NCBI GenBank assembly: GCA_023405875.1
Contig: JAEXXN010000450.1
Span: 1-7,781 of the forward strand
DNA from: Bacillota bacterium
Lineage (GTDB): Bacteria > Bacillota > Clostridia > Lutisporales > Lutisporaceae
Reading direction: 5' to 3'
DNA length: 7,781 bases
The number at the start of each line of letters is the position of its first letter. The stretch's first letter is position 1. The notes under the pieces were generated by a model, which saw nothing but the letters and a program-made list of their open reading frames with translations, did not search any database and had not been told where the DNA came from. Shown one piece after another: positions 6,568-7,781 of this stretch. A program made the translations under genes and the position numbers.

Positions 6568-7781
6568 ATGAATATATGTGTTATTGGGACAGGTTATGTA
6601 GGCTTGGTAACAGGTACATGCTTTGCTGAGATGGGCAATAAGGTATGGTGTGTGGATATTGACAGTACAAAAATAGAAAAGCTGAATACGGGGATAGTGC
6701 CAATATATGAGCCTGGCCTGCAGGAAATGATAGAACGAAACTCAAAAAATGGAAGACTGAAATTTACCACTGATATTAAAGCGGGGGTAGAGGCCTCACT
6801 TTATTGCTTTATTGCAGTAGGAACTCCGCCAAGCGAGGATGGTTCGGCAGATATTACAAATGTATTGAGTGTTGCAAAAGAAATAGGGCAGTACATGAAC
6901 AAATATATGATAATTGTAAATAAATCAACTGTTCCTGTTGGAACTGGGGAAAAAGTCAGGGAGGTTATAAAAGAAGAGCTTTATGTAAAAAGTGCTTTAA
7001 GTATTGAGTTTGATGTAGTCTCAAACCCTGAGTTCCTAAAAGAAGGAGCGGCAATAGAGGATTTCATCAGACCTGATAGGGTAATAATAGGAACGGATAA
7101 CCCGAGGACTGCCGAATTGATGAAGCAGTTGTATGAACCATTTGTAAGGAATCAACATCCTATACTAATAATGGATATCAAGTCGGCCGAATTAACCAAA
7201 TATGCTGCAAACTCAATGCTGGCGGCACGAATAAGCTTTATCAACGAAATTGCGCGCTTGTGCGACGCAATAGGCGCTGACGTGAATAATGTACGTGTTG
7301 GCCTTGGAATGGATAGCCGTATAGGAATGCCATTTTTATATGCAGGAGTAGGATATGGAGGTTCTTGCTTTCCAAAGGATGTCAGAGAATTGGTGAGCTT
7401 GGGCAGCAGAAACGGAATTCAAATGAAAATAGCCCAAGCCGTAGAGGAAGTTAACGAGGCTCAAAAGTATTATTTGGTAGATATGATCGTAAAGCGGTTT
7501 GGAGAGGATCTAAAAGACAAGATTTTTGGTATATGGGGACTTTCTTTTAAGCCTCAGACTGATGATATGAGAGAAGCACCATCAATAGTCATTATGCGAG
7601 AATTGTTCAATATGGGAGCTAATATTATAGCATACGATCCTGTAGCAATGGAGCAATCAAAGTTGATTATTTGTGAGAATGAGTATAGCATAAAGTATGT
7701 AGATGACATGCTGGAAGTATTGGAAGGAGCCGATGCTTTGATCCTGGTAACAGAGTGGAGGCAATTTAGACAACCTGATTT
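6568..7781 (+). CDS. ugd: UDP-glucose 6-dehydrogenase, 3' end outside the window
   Basis: The first 404 residues are present and the frame runs off the edge; the family is usually about 440-450 long, so most of the protein is here. It oxidises UDP-glucose to UDP-glucuronate with two NAD+ in the cytoplasm. The NAD-binding loop is VIGTGYVGLV (G7, G9, G12), with D33-I-D35 closing the second strand. Active-site blocks are all present: VGTPPSEDGSAD, NKSTVPVGTG (T121), SNPEFLKEG (E155), SAELTKYAAN (K211, N215) and GYGGSCFPKD with the catalytic cysteine C267 and D271. The C-terminal UDP-binding domain starts near IFGIWGLSFKPQTDDMREAPS and continues to VTEWRQF. A related UDP-ManNAc or GDP-mannose dehydrogenase is possible, but the motif wording fits UDP-glucose best. 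GGTGAGG at 6552-6558 lies 9 bases before the ATG. In this cluster it would supply glucuronic acid, or a precursor of other uronic or pentose sugars, to the glycosyltransferases upstream. Confidence 0.93.
   Translation, partial: MNICVIGTGYVGLVTGTCFAEMGNKVWCVDIDSTKIEKLNTGIVPIYEPGLQEMIERNSKNGRLKFTTDIKAGVEASLYCFIAVGTPPSEDGSADITNVLSVAKEIGQYMNKYMIIVNKSTVPVGTGEKVREVIKEELYVKSALSIEFDVVSNPEFLKEGAAIEDFIRPDRVIIGTDNPRTAELMKQLYEPFVRNQHPILIMDIKSAELTKYAANSMLAARISFINEIARLCDAIGADVNNVRVGLGMDSRIGMPFLYAGVGYGGSCFPKDVRELVSLGSRNGIQMKIAQAVEEVNEAQKYYLVDMIVKRFGEDLKDKIFGIWGLSFKPQTDDMREAPSIVIMRELFNMGANIIAYDPVAMEQSKLIICENEYSIKYVDDMLEVLEGADALILVTEWRQFRQPD

Noticed and set aside
7201..7260. Arginine in LAARISFINE of the UDP-glucose dehydrogenase, where many homologues have lysine (LATKISF), as a possible lost catalytic residue.
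   Set aside because: The catalytic lysine and asparagine are in TKYAAN (K211, N215) and are intact. The later basic position varies between lysine and arginine in the family.

Overview
The window is low-GC DNA with strong GGAGG-type ribosome binding sites, and every recognisable gene lies on the + strand. The gene families fit a Firmicute, most likely a clostridial anaerobe: a GT-A enzyme with a Rossmann-like tail, glycosyltransferases (GTs) fused to TPRs, a WbsX relic and an FkbM relic. That placement is inferred from family resemblance and base composition; no RNA or phylogenetic marker gene is present.

The locus is part of a glycan-assembly gene cluster, either a cell-surface polysaccharide or protein glycosylation. 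Bases 2-181 hold the end of a GT4-like glycosyltransferase. Bases 283-777 encode a small protein with one N-terminal membrane helix and a Rossmann-like nucleotide-binding module. Bases 795-1066 hold the decayed 5' part of a WbsX-type (GH99-like) glycan enzyme, with two frame changes and two in-frame stops. Bases 1178-2614 encode a GT-A-fold glycosyltransferase with a C-terminal copy of a similar Rossmann-like module. Bases 2654-3135 hold a truncated, frameshifted FkbM-type methyltransferase. Bases 3164-4228 and 4273-5328 are tandem paralogous GT2 enzymes, each ending in the same kind of module. Bases 5349-6533 encode a GT2 domain fused to TPRs. A UDP-glucose 6-dehydrogenase begins at 6568 and runs off the window at residue 404.

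The intact genes are closely spaced and probably form one operon. The dehydrogenase would supply UDP-glucuronate, and the GTs would build the glycan. The WbsX-like and FkbM-like steps appear to have been lost, so the present glycan probably differs from the ancestral one.

The most notable signals are the repeated use of a Rossmann-like module in four neighbouring proteins (one of them a membrane-anchored stand-alone version) and the two gene relics lying between intact genes. No CRISPR array, insertion sequence, tRNA, rRNA, riboswitch or convincing intrinsic terminator was found.
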